Source of the DNA: Gemmatimonadales bacterium
GTDB taxonomy: Bacteria; Gemmatimonadota; Gemmatimonadetes; Gemmatimonadales; GWC2-71-9
DNA length: 6,414 nucleotides
Assembly (NCBI GenBank): GCA_004525055.1
Contig: SPDF01000094.1
Location: 1 to 6,414 of the forward strand
Direction of reading: 5' to 3'
This document shows, piece after piece, positions 1 through 5,934 of this stretch; position 1 is the first letter of the stretch, and the number at the start of each line of letters is the position of its first letter. The position numbers and the translations under genes were made by a program. The notes beneath the pieces are model-generated. The model searched no databases, was not told where the DNA came from, and saw only the letters and a program-made list of their open reading frames with translations.

Positions 1-2
1 CC

Positions 3-56
3 GATCGTCACCCCGGCCGCCCGGCTGTTCTATCCCGCTTCCCCCTGGAACCCTGA
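3..56 (+). CDS. possible C-terminal end of an upstream gene (17 codons)
   Basis: This frame is open from the left edge and ends in a TGA at 54-56 that shares its A with the ATG of the EVE gene (TGATG). The visible 17 residues end in ...AVLSRFPLEP and match no family I recognise. The only support is the stop/start overlap, which is the usual arrangement of two translationally coupled genes in an operon. The frame is too short to test by composition, and another frame, in phase with the EVE gene, is also open here. If the call is right, the EVE gene is a downstream operon member and needs no promoter of its own in this window. Confidence 0.25.
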   Translation, partial: DRHPGRPAVLSRFPLEP

Positions 57-463
57 TGTCGCATTACTGGCTGCTCAAGACCGAACCGTCCACGTATTCG
101 TTCGACGACCTCGAGCGCGAGCGGAGCACCACCTGGGACGGCATCAGGAACGCCCAGGCGTTGATCAATCTCCGTGCCATGCATCCGGGCGACGGCCTGC
201 TGATTTATCACTCCGGCAAGGAGCGGGCGGTGGTGGGGCGGGGGACCGTGGAGTCGGCGCCGCGCACCGCCGGCAAGGTGACGGTCGTGGACGTCCGGTT
301 CGAGGCCCGCCTGGCGAGCCCGGTGACCCTGGCACAGATCAAACAGGAGCCCGACCTGGCCGGGCTCCCGTTGATTCGCAATACACGCCTCTCGGTGATG
401 CCGGTGACCGCCGATGAGTGGGAGGCGGTGTTGCGCTGCGCCGGCATGATCAGGGGCCGATGA
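56..463 (+). CDS. EVE domain-containing protein (THYN1-like, PUA-like fold)
   Basis: This 135-residue protein consists almost entirely of one EVE domain. It is a cytoplasmic, non-enzymatic fold related to PUA, YTH and ASCH domains, and family members bind modified bases in DNA or RNA. Visible hallmarks are the start YWLLKTEP (residues 4-11), the core WDGIRNAQA (27-35), GDGLLIYHSG (45-54), and the closing RLSVMPVT (110-117) followed by EW. These are the signature blocks of bacterial EVE proteins and human thymocyte nuclear protein 1. The length is slightly short of the usual 140-155 residues. The ATG at 56 is chosen because family members start within a few residues of the YWL block. A weak GGAA lies 5 bases upstream, and the start overlaps a possible upstream stop. 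No partner domain is fused. The ligand cannot be read from sequence; binding of modified bases is family knowledge. Confidence 0.92.
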   Translation: MSHYWLLKTEPSTYSFDDLERERSTTWDGIRNAQALINLRAMHPGDGLLIYHSGKERAVVGRGTVESAPRTAGKVTVVDVRFEARLASPVTLAQIKQEPDLAGLPLIRNTRLSVMPVTADEWEAVLRCAGMIRGR

Positions 464-977
464 GACTGTCACGCGCAAAATGGATCTGTGCCCATACGTT
501 CGGGGGGAAACTGTCCGGCGAGAACTGCAGTGCCGAGTCCAGTGCCTGGCGGGCACGGATTCCCCCGATCGCTCCCAGGCCGTAGGCTGCACGGCCCTGG
601 TAGATCATCACCACGTTGCCGAGGTAGCGTGCTACGAATTCTGCTTGGCTGAAGCCGAGGGAGTCGCTCGTCGGGTCGTTGGCGTTGTAGGTGGCCAGGC
701 GCTGGTAGCTCGTCTGCATCTGAACGGTCAGCTGATCGCGTTGGAACGGCGATGGACCCTGTAACAGGTCCTTCTGAAGCGTATCTACGGTGGCCGGTGC
801 ACGGCGGGCGAGTGCCTGCACCGAATCGAGTTCGCCGTCTGTGCACTCGACGCAGGTGAGCCAGGCGTTTAACACGGCGCGATCGACAGGTTCCCGCTGG
901 CAGGCAGCGCCCGCCACCCAGCCGAGAAGGACCACGACCAGCACCCCCCGCCTCCGCGTCAGTGGGTGGGGCATCAT
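450..977 (-). CDS. putative lipoprotein with HEAT-like segments
   Basis: This 175-residue exported protein has an unknown specific role. The N-terminus is a classic signal: TRRR (residues 7-10), a hydrophobic run GVLVVVLLGWVAGAA (11-25), then Cys26. The box before Cys26 is GAAC, which is weaker than the consensus L-A-G-C, so lipidation is probable but not certain. The mature part carries a CxxC pair (Cys42, Cys45). Two stretches look like HEAT-type helix pairs: about 36-73 and about 127-150, the latter with the AAYGLGAIGGIRARQAL pattern typical of such repeats. No catalytic motif is visible. The start ATG at 977 overlaps the stop of the preceding protease gene in an ATGA arrangement, and there is no good Shine-Dalgarno site of its own. 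Translation therefore probably depends on ribosomes finishing the protease. A second ATG follows immediately. The coupling suggests a partner, regulator or substrate of the protease; this is inference. Confidence 0.75.
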   Translation of the reverse strand: MMPHPLTRRRGVLVVVLLGWVAGAACQREPVDRAVLNAWLTCVECTDGELDSVQALARRAPATVDTLQKDLLQGPSPFQRDQLTVQMQTSYQRLATYNANDPTSDSLGFSQAEFVARYLGNVVMIYQGRAAYGLGAIGGIRARQALDSALQFSPDSFPPNVWAQIHFARDSLIGP

Positions 978-2641
978 GGCCAGTCCAGCTGCAAGAGTGG
1001 GCAGGGCCAGGAAACAGAGGCTGCGGGCATGTCAGTGGCAGAAACGGACTGACATGTCTTCTTTGCTTCGCTCCGAATACCACCGCTGTTGAGCCATGAC
1101 TCGTCGTGGAAGTTCGCTCGGTACACTTGGCCGGTGGTAAAACTGCTGACGATCGGATTGGAAGTCTCGCTGGGGTCCCAAATGCTAGTGCGCATGAGGT
1201 TGCTCTCCGGCCAGCCAAATTGAAGAAAGAAGGGGGCAAATCCGGCTCCGGCGTGTTGTAGGCTCAGTGCATGCCCGATCTCGTGCGCGAGCGTCTCCAA
1301 CAAGTGGCCTTGGCGGATGAAGATGACCTCCGGCAGGCCTTCGTCCACGCAGTCATAGCCGTAAAATTTCCTGAATGTCCAATCTTGGCTCCACTGGTCC
1401 TCTCTCACGTAGAACACATTCAGGTGGCCGGCGACCATGTAGGGATTGTCATTGGAATTGCCGTCCTTCTGGAACGCGTCGCAGCCACCAAGAATCGCCG
1501 CGCCCAGCGCTGTGGATGGGTCGATCGTCGAAATAGGTCCATCGATTACAATCTCGATCCCCATCCGGTTGATTTCAAACAACCGTGACGCCTCTTTCGC
1601 TTCCGCGCTGGGGTCGAAACCAGATTCCGCGTATTCCACGACCACATGAATTGGAACTGTCCAACGAACGGGAAGTTGCTCCTGAATGTCTTGTCCGCCC
1701 GCTATCCACCCTGGTGCCAGATCGAGCACCGGAGCAGACCCTGCGGCGAAGACCGCCAGTTCGATGTTGCAATCCGGATCGGTCTCGGCGAGCGACGTAT
1801 CGGGCCCGGAGAAACGACCCACCACGTCGGAAGGGCATGCCCCGCCGATGTTGCTATCCTGCAAGAGCCACTTGTCCTCAACCGCCGAGACTCCCGAGAC
1901 GTGGACGACATCTCCCGTCCCGGCGGCGCCGTCGTCCGTCACGGTTACTGCGCTGGTATCGGCCAAGCTGCCGCCTTGGTGCATCGCGATCACCCGGAAG
2001 GTGCCTGCGGTGCCACCCGCGGTGTACAACCCGGCGGCGTCGATGGTGCCATAAGAATCAGAGGTGGTCCAATCTGCGAGGATCGCCGTCGTCGTGTTAT
2101 CACTCATCGAGCCGATGAAACTGAACTGCTGCGTCGTGCCCACGGCGAGGGCCACGCCTGCCGGGGTCAACTCCACCGCCACTACTTGAGGAGGCGGCAC
2201 TTGATCCGTATCACCGCCTCCAGTAGCCACCCCTTGGGTCGAATCCGGGAATGATTCCCGCTCGTGGCTGAATCCATTGCCCGTCACCGTTACCGCACTG
2301 GTATCGGTCAAGCTGCCACGTTGCTGCACCGCGATCACTCGATATCTCCCCGCCGTCGGTCCGGCCTGATAGTGCCCACTTGGTGAGATGGAGCCGCCTG
2401 TCGCTGACCAAGTGACAGTGATCGGGGTGGTCGACCCATCGCTGTATCGCCCTACTGCCGTGAAGTCTTGAATCCCACCTGTAGGCAGTGAGGTGAGAAT
2501 CGGAGTCACCTCCACCGCCACTACGGTAGGTGAACCAGGGGCCCCGCTCCGGATCAGATAGGCTGCCACAACCAGGAGCACCGCAATAGCTGCGGCAGCT
2601 TTCTTGAGGTGAAACTCTTCGATTAGGCTGGCAAGTTTCAT
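974..2641 (-). CDS. membrane-anchored metzincin-like zinc metalloprotease with two Big_2-type Ig-like domains
   Basis: This 555-residue protein is predicted to face the periplasm or exterior. Residues 13-30 (KKAAAAIAVLLVVAAYLI) form a membrane anchor or uncleaved signal. Two Ig-like domains of the bacterial Big_2 type follow at about 40-120 and 153-235. Each starts VVAVE(V/L)TP and ends with RVIA...GSL.DTSAVTVT. The C-terminal part, about 326-521, carries the zinc motif HEIGHALSLQH (453-463) and a downstream Met483 in SNLMRTS, which fits a metzincin Met-turn. The third motif position after HEXXH is Ser where most metzincins have Gly. Six cysteines (269, 291, 387, 431, 530, 547) could form disulfides. 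The ATG at 2641 is preferred because the anchor follows at once and a GGGGG lies 5 bases upstream. An in-frame ATG at 2671 and a TTG at 2698 would add 10 or 19 residues with no better ribosome site. Substrate unknown; the Ig domains probably serve as spacers or in adhesion. Confidence 0.82.
   Translation of the reverse strand: MKLASLIEEFHLKKAAAAIAVLLVVAAYLIRSGAPGSPTVVAVEVTPILTSLPTGGIQDFTAVGRYSDGSTTPITVTWSATGGSISPSGHYQAGPTAGRYRVIAVQQRGSLTDTSAVTVTGNGFSHERESFPDSTQGVATGGGDTDQVPPPQVVAVELTPAGVALAVGTTQQFSFIGSMSDNTTTAILADWTTSDSYGTIDAAGLYTAGGTAGTFRVIAMHQGGSLADTSAVTVTDDGAAGTGDVVHVSGVSAVEDKWLLQDSNIGGACPSDVVGRFSGPDTSLAETDPDCNIELAVFAAGSAPVLDLAPGWIAGGQDIQEQLPVRWTVPIHVVVEYAESGFDPSAEAKEASRLFEINRMGIEIVIDGPISTIDPSTALGAAILGGCDAFQKDGNSNDNPYMVAGHLNVFYVREDQWSQDWTFRKFYGYDCVDEGLPEVIFIRQGHLLETLAHEIGHALSLQHAGAGFAPFFLQFGWPESNLMRTSIWDPSETSNPIVSSFTTGQVYRANFHDESWLNSGGIRSEAKKTCQSVSATDMPAASVSWPCPLLQLDWP
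1028..1056. repeat. perfect 9-bp inverted repeat in the 3' end of the protease gene
   Basis: The arms CATGTCAGT (1028-1036) and ACTGACATG (1048-1056) are exact reverse complements separated by 11 bases. They lie inside the protease reading frame, about 50-80 bases before its stop and before the coupled start of the lipoprotein gene. In RNA they can form a 9-bp stem. There is no following U-run in either direction, so this is not an intrinsic terminator. It may be chance, or a fold that affects reading-through into the coupled gene. Confidence 0.6.
1937..1996 (-). repeat. internal repeat copy B (end of second Ig-like domain)
   Basis: This 60-base stretch matches 2282-2341 at about 51 of 60 positions by eye, in the same orientation and frame. 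It encodes the closing strands of the second Ig-like domain (RVIAMHQGGSLADTSAVTVT). The offset between copies is 345 bases, exactly 115 codons. DNA-level similarity this high between domain copies, while the rest of the domains has diverged, points to recent duplication or gene conversion inside the gene. Confidence 0.75.
2282..2341 (-). repeat. internal repeat copy A (end of first Ig-like domain)
   Basis: This is the partner of 1937-1996, encoding RVIAVQQRGSLTDTSAVTVT at the end of the first Ig-like domain. Most of the nine differences are transitions or silent changes, and the repeat keeps the reading frame. Confidence 0.75.
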
Positions 2642-2723
2642 CGGGCCCCCGGCCGGCTGAGGTAATACCATCACTGCACCGAGGCGGGTGCGGGACAAAT
2701 CGGTCGTGCGATCCGTCCCGCAT

Positions 2724-2741
2724 CGCCTAGACCCCTAGGCG
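2724..2741. repeat. short hairpin spanning the stop codon of the 70-residue gene
   Basis: CGCCTAG (2724-2730) and CTAGGCG (2735-2741) are perfect complements around a 4-base loop. The minus-strand stop codon TAG of the small gene lies in the stem. The downstream minus-strand sequence is GC-rich and has no U-run, so an intrinsic terminator is not supported. The hairpin sits in the 93-base gap before the protease start and could act as a processing site or partial roadblock; this is inference. Confidence 0.5.
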
Positions 2742-2947
2742 GGGGGCCATTTTGGCGGAGGCGGTGGCGTGCCACCTCCACCCCCACCCCAGATGAGATC
2801 CCAAAGCGCTTGTTCCCAGGCAGCTATTTGGCCCAGGTGCCAGTCCATCAGCGCGCAGCATTCTTTGGGGGTGAGCGACCCGATGCCTTTCTTCTTGTAC
2901 TTGTTGATGATCCTGGTGGGTTTCCGGCTCTTCCTCTTCATGGACAT
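2735..2947 (-). CDS. hypothetical 70-residue protein with basic head and Gly6-Thr-Pro5 tail
   Basis: I do not recognise this protein. Three parts are visible. Residues 1-23 are strongly basic (for example KRKSRKP and NKYKKKG). Residues 24-53 look like a helical, tryptophan-rich segment starting SLTPKECC, with adjacent Cys30-Cys31 and Trp at 36, 44, 49 and 53. Residues 54-70 are a Gly6-Thr-Pro5 run ending KWPPA. There is no signal peptide or clear membrane segment. The gene is credible because a strong purine-rich ribosome site, GGGAGG within GAGGGAGGGAG (2954-2964), lies about 9 bases before the ATG at 2947, and it follows the kinase stop by only 48 bases on the same strand. A second ATG two codons in is less well placed. 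Possible roles are a small adaptor, a nucleic-acid-binding peptide or a precursor peptide; none is supported beyond composition. Confidence 0.6.
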   Translation of the reverse strand: MSMKRKSRKPTRIINKYKKKGIGSLTPKECCALMDWHLGQIAAWEQALWDLIWGGGGGGTPPPPPKWPPA

Positions 2948-2953
2948 TGTGTT

Positions 2954-2964
2954 CTCCCTCCCTC
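2954..2964 (-). promoter_or_regulatory. strong Shine-Dalgarno region for the 70-residue gene
   Basis: On the minus strand this reads GAGGGAGGGAG, containing GGGAGG about 9 bases upstream of the ATG at 2947. It is the strongest ribosome site in the minus-strand block and is the main reason to accept the small reading frame as a real gene. It decides for the first ATG over the one at 2941. Confidence 0.7.
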
Positions 2965-2995
2965 TCGGTGTTGGGTGTGGATGGTCAAACGACTA

Positions 2996-5815
2996 CTACA
3001 ACCGGGTGAGGCGCACCCGATACATCGTTGCCATATCCGGGTTCCGTAACGCTTCCGCTGCCCGGATCCGGAGCTCGAGGCTCTGTCTCAGATACACCAG
3101 ATAAATGATTGGACGCGGGTGATCGAGTCGATTCGCCACTTGAATCGCCTCGGCTGCCTGTCCGCGCGCCAGGAGCAGTTCCGCCAGCAAGAGCTGCTCC
3201 TGCCCGAACGGTTCCTGCATGCCCCATTCGATGTGTGCACCGTCCCCCGATGGAGATACGCCTCCGAGTAGGGTGATGGCGCGGCCGGTGTCCGCCTCCA
3301 GGAGTGCGAGGCGGGCTGCGATGCTGTTGGATGTCGAAATGTCGAGCCGAGTGCGGCCGCGCTCGGCAAGAGAAGCAAGCGCGCGGGCCACCTTGGCAAG
3401 CTCCGCACGATCTCCCCTATGAGCCAACCAGATACCGTGGTACCACAGCCGCCCAGAGCCCATTTGCTGGTATTCGCCTCCCAGCTCGACAATGACAGTC
3501 GCGGCCCGCGCATCCATCCCAAGGCCTGCCGCCGCGTGAATCACGTAGAGGCCCTTGGCGGCAAATACTCCCGAAGCCACCGTACTGTCGAGCAACGCCT
3601 CGACATCTGAAAGGCGGCCGCGCGCCGTCAGGATTCCTTGGAGGCCTAGAATCGCTCCCCAGCGTGCGCCGACCGGGGCGCTGTCGGCTGCGAGGATGGA
3701 TCGGAACGCCGCCTCGGCGCAGTCAGGGCTGGATTCGGAGGATGCGAGCACTTTGCCAGCCTGGGCCACCTCATCCGGGTACCCCTCGGCCGCTGCCTGC
3801 CAGGGCGTATTGCCAGGCCCGTGCTGCAGGCAGGTCAGACTGAGGTCGAGCTGCATGACCCAGAGACTGTCCGGATCGGTCAGGCGGAAAGTCCGGATGA
3901 GGCTGGCGGCGGAGGCCGTGTCGCCACTGCGCAATGCAATCTGGGTCAGGTGAAATAGCGGCGGCGCGAAGTCCGGGTCGGCCTTCCGGGCGCGAGCGAA
4001 CGCCTCCGTCGCCCGCGTCTCCTCACCAGTAAACAGGTGATACCGTACTTCGCCCAGGGCCATCCACGCCTCGCTCCAGGTGGAGTCGAGTCCAATGGCG
4101 TCTTGGAAGTGCTTGACCGCCGTGTCGGCCTGGCCTCCGTAATAGGCCCGCAGTCCGAGCGCAAAGTGCTTGTATTTGGATGGGAGCACGTTCTCGTTGC
4201 GAAGCGCAAGTTCAACCAACTCCGCCGCCTCCTCATAACGGTGTTCCCACTCGGCGGCCAAGGCGCCCTTGAGTGCCGCGAACGCCAGCGCGGAGTCTGC
4301 TTCCACCGCTCTCCGCTGGTACTCCAATGCCCGCGTGTAGTGAGATCGGCGATACTCGTGCTCCCCCTGCAGCCAGAGGGCGACCGCTGCAGGGTGCGGA
4401 TCGACGAGCGCGGAGAGGTTCGGCATGCGCTGACCCGGGGCCAGCAGGCGCGGGAGCAGCTGAATGACCGCCGCGAGCCCGGCTTGCGCGGCCTCGGGGG
4501 CCGCGCGGGTCGCGCTGGCACGTCCCACCACCGAGTCGCCCTGCGCATCGTTCAGCCGGAGGACCACCGTGGCCGAGTCTCCCCGGCGCACCACCGTGCC
4601 GTCCAGGAACCAGCGGGCGCCGGCACTCCGCGTGATCCGTCGCGCCTCGGTGGCGGTGAGCAACCCGGCGTCCCCGCGCGTCCGTGGGTCGAGCCGCGGC
4701 AGGCCGTCGATCCACTGCAGCGGCTCGGTGTACTCGAGTGCCGTGCCGATCATCAACGCGACCACGGCGCCGGTCCCTTCCGGCGAGGCCTCCGCGGGAG
4801 TCTCTCCCAGGGGGAAGACCACCACCTTCTTCGGGTCCCCAGTAAACGTCCGCGACTGCACGACCCGCCACCCGAGGAGGGTCAGCAGCACGACGGCGAG
4901 TCCGACGAGGACGCGCCGCCGCGTCCGGGTCGGCGCGGCCGGAGCGCTATCGCCCGTGGACGTCGGATGGCGCAGCGCCTCCGCGAACTGCCCAGCCGTG
5001 GCGAACCGGTCGGCGGGTGCCTTCTCCAAGGCCCGCATCACCGCCTGCTCGATCGAATCGGGGACGGACGTGCGGAGAGTCCGGAGCGACGGGGCGTGGT
5101 CCATCCGGTGACGGGCCAGCACCGCCTGGGGGGTCGCACCGGTGAAGGGCGGCTCCCCGCCGAGCATCTCGTACAGGACGCACCCGAGCGAATAGACGTC
5201 GCTCCGGCCGTCCAGGTCCGCCTTGCCTGCGGCCTGCTCCGGCGACATGTACGCCGGCGTGCCGATCACGATCCCCGCGCTGGTCACGGCCTCGGGATTT
5301 ACCGCCTCCTTGATGGCGCGGGCGATGCCAAAGTCCGCCACCACCGCGTGACCATCCATGAGCAGGATGTTCTCCGGCTTGATGTCCCGATGGACCACAT
5401 CATGGGTGTGCGCGTAACCCAGCGCAGCCGCCACCTCGCCGGCGATCTGGAGCGCATCGTCGATGGGGAGTTGTTGCTCGCGCGTCAGCCGGTCGCGAAG
5501 GGACTCTCCCTCGACGAAGGGCATCGTGTAGAAGGGCAGCGCGGGAAAGTCATCGGAGGGTGGGACCGTGCCCGAGTCGAGCAGCGGGAGGATGTGCGGA
5601 TGCGCCAACTCGGACGAGATGCGGATTTCGCGCAGGAACCGTCCGCGGGTCATCACGCCCGCGAGCTCCGGCCGGAGGACCTTGATGGCCACATGGCGGG
5701 GGTGCTTGAGTTCGCGGGCCAGATAGACGGTGGCCATCCCACCGCGTCCCAGCTCCCGTTCGAGCTGGTACGTGTCGGCCAGGGCTATTTGCAGGGAACG
5801 AAACAGGTCAGACAC
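2996..5815 (-). CDS. transmembrane Ser/Thr protein kinase with TolB-like and TPR sensor region
   Basis: This 939-residue receptor-type Hanks kinase phosphorylates proteins on Ser/Thr in the cytoplasm. Kinase domain, about 16-283: glycine loop GRGGMATV (23-30), Lys45 in VAIK, helix-C Glu63, catalytic HRDIKPEN (142-149), DFG (161-163), GTPAYMSPEQ (185-194), RSDVYSLG (204-211). All catalytic residues are present, and the HRD arginine implies activation by activation-loop phosphorylation (Thr178, Ser179 and Thr186 are candidates). A basic RTRRR precedes the single membrane segment (about 301-318). Outside follows a TolB-like/COG5616-type domain (about 329-460; VVVFPL...SAGARWFLDGTVVRRGD) and TPR-like helices from about 475 to at least 640, with further helical repeats to the C-terminus. 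No PASTA domains are present. The start is GTG at 5815, supported by GGGAGG 7 bases upstream. It is first gene of the minus-strand block; ligand and targets are unknown. Confidence 0.95.
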   Translation of the reverse strand: MSDLFRSLQIALADTYQLERELGRGGMATVYLARELKHPRHVAIKVLRPELAGVMTRGRFLREIRISSELAHPHILPLLDSGTVPPSDDFPALPFYTMPFVEGESLRDRLTREQQLPIDDALQIAGEVAAALGYAHTHDVVHRDIKPENILLMDGHAVVADFGIARAIKEAVNPEAVTSAGIVIGTPAYMSPEQAAGKADLDGRSDVYSLGCVLYEMLGGEPPFTGATPQAVLARHRMDHAPSLRTLRTSVPDSIEQAVMRALEKAPADRFATAGQFAEALRHPTSTGDSAPAAPTRTRRRVLVGLAVVLLTLLGWRVVQSRTFTGDPKKVVVFPLGETPAEASPEGTGAVVALMIGTALEYTEPLQWIDGLPRLDPRTRGDAGLLTATEARRITRSAGARWFLDGTVVRRGDSATVVLRLNDAQGDSVVGRASATRAAPEAAQAGLAAVIQLLPRLLAPGQRMPNLSALVDPHPAAVALWLQGEHEYRRSHYTRALEYQRRAVEADSALAFAALKGALAAEWEHRYEEAAELVELALRNENVLPSKYKHFALGLRAYYGGQADTAVKHFQDAIGLDSTWSEAWMALGEVRYHLFTGEETRATEAFARARKADPDFAPPLFHLTQIALRSGDTASAASLIRTFRLTDPDSLWVMQLDLSLTCLQHGPGNTPWQAAAEGYPDEVAQAGKVLASSESSPDCAEAAFRSILAADSAPVGARWGAILGLQGILTARGRLSDVEALLDSTVASGVFAAKGLYVIHAAAGLGMDARAATVIVELGGEYQQMGSGRLWYHGIWLAHRGDRAELAKVARALASLAERGRTRLDISTSNSIAARLALLEADTGRAITLLGGVSPSGDGAHIEWGMQEPFGQEQLLLAELLLARGQAAEAIQVANRLDHPRPIIYLVYLRQSLELRIRAAEALRNPDMATMYRVRLTRL

Positions 5816-5822
5816 CGATATG

Positions 5823-5828
5823 CCTCCC
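5823..5828 (-). promoter_or_regulatory. Shine-Dalgarno site that fixes the GTG start of the kinase
   Basis: GGGAGG on the minus strand lies 7 bases before the GTG at 5815. The next in-frame ATG codons lie at kinase residues 27 and 55, inside or beyond the glycine loop, so the GTG must be the true start. Confidence 0.8.
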
Positions 5829-5843
5829 AGACGGCTACCATAC

Positions 5844-5870
5844 CGCGCGTGCCGACTGAGGGCAAGCGCG
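5844..5870. repeat. imperfect GC-rich inverted repeat in the kinase leader
   Basis: The arms CGCGCGTGCC (5844-5853) and GGCAAGCGCG (5861-5870) pair at 9 of 10 positions around a 7-base spacer. The repeat begins 28 bases upstream of the kinase start codon, in the divergent region shared with uvrB. It could be an operator for a dimeric regulator or an mRNA leader hairpin just upstream of the ribosome site. There is no U-run, so it is not a terminator. Confidence 0.45.
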
Positions 5871-5922
5871 TGAAGGATTAGTCAAGTGAGTCTGAACCCT
5901 ACCGAAGATTTCCCGAAAGTGA

Positions 5923-5928
5923 TAGATT
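5923..5928 (+). promoter_or_regulatory. candidate -10 box for a leaderless uvrB transcript
   Basis: TAGATT fits the TANNNT pattern and lies 6 bases before the uvrB ATG. A -10 box at that distance would start transcription at or next to the A of the ATG, giving an mRNA with no leader. No -35 box is clear. The only purine-rich motif, GGGAG (5930-5934), directly abuts the ATG and is too close for ordinary Shine-Dalgarno pairing. Confidence 0.4.
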
Positions 5929-5934
5929 TGGGAG

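Larger units (their letters stand above)
5816..5934. promoter_or_regulatory. divergent control region between the kinase operon and uvrB
   Basis: These 119 bases must hold the promoters for both flanking genes. For uvrB a TAGATT box is well placed (5923-5928). For the kinase I find no convincing pair of -35 and -10 boxes; a TTGACT occurs on the minus strand (5880-5885) but has no good partner 16-18 bases downstream. A GC-rich inverted repeat lies at 5844-5870. No LexA-like operator is recognisable. Confidence 0.55.

Noticed and set aside
8..592. 194-codon minus-strand frame opposite the EVE gene
   Set aside because: The EVE protein on the plus strand has clear family motifs; the antisense product is His/Arg-rich without any motif.
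469..1239. 256-codon minus-strand frame overlapping the lipoprotein and the protease end
   Set aside because: It is out of frame with two genes that show a signal peptide and a zinc motif, and its product is Arg/Pro/Ser-rich low complexity.
2211..2723. 170-codon minus-strand frame over the protease N-terminus, checked as a possible frameshift partner
   Set aside because: The protease frame is continuous through the anchor and both Ig-like domains, so no frameshift is needed.
2724..2741. Intrinsic terminator after the 70-residue gene
   Set aside because: The hairpin is real but short, and the sequence after it has no T-run on either strand.
4037..5881. Long open frame of 614 codons on the plus strand opposite the kinase
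   Set aside because: It lies antisense to a kinase with every catalytic motif intact. Its translation is Arg/Gly/His-rich with no domain, as expected for an antisense frame in GC-rich coding DNA.
5880..5885. TTGACT on the minus strand as a -35 box for the kinase
   Set aside because: No acceptable -10 hexamer occurs 16-18 bases downstream, so the match is probably chance.
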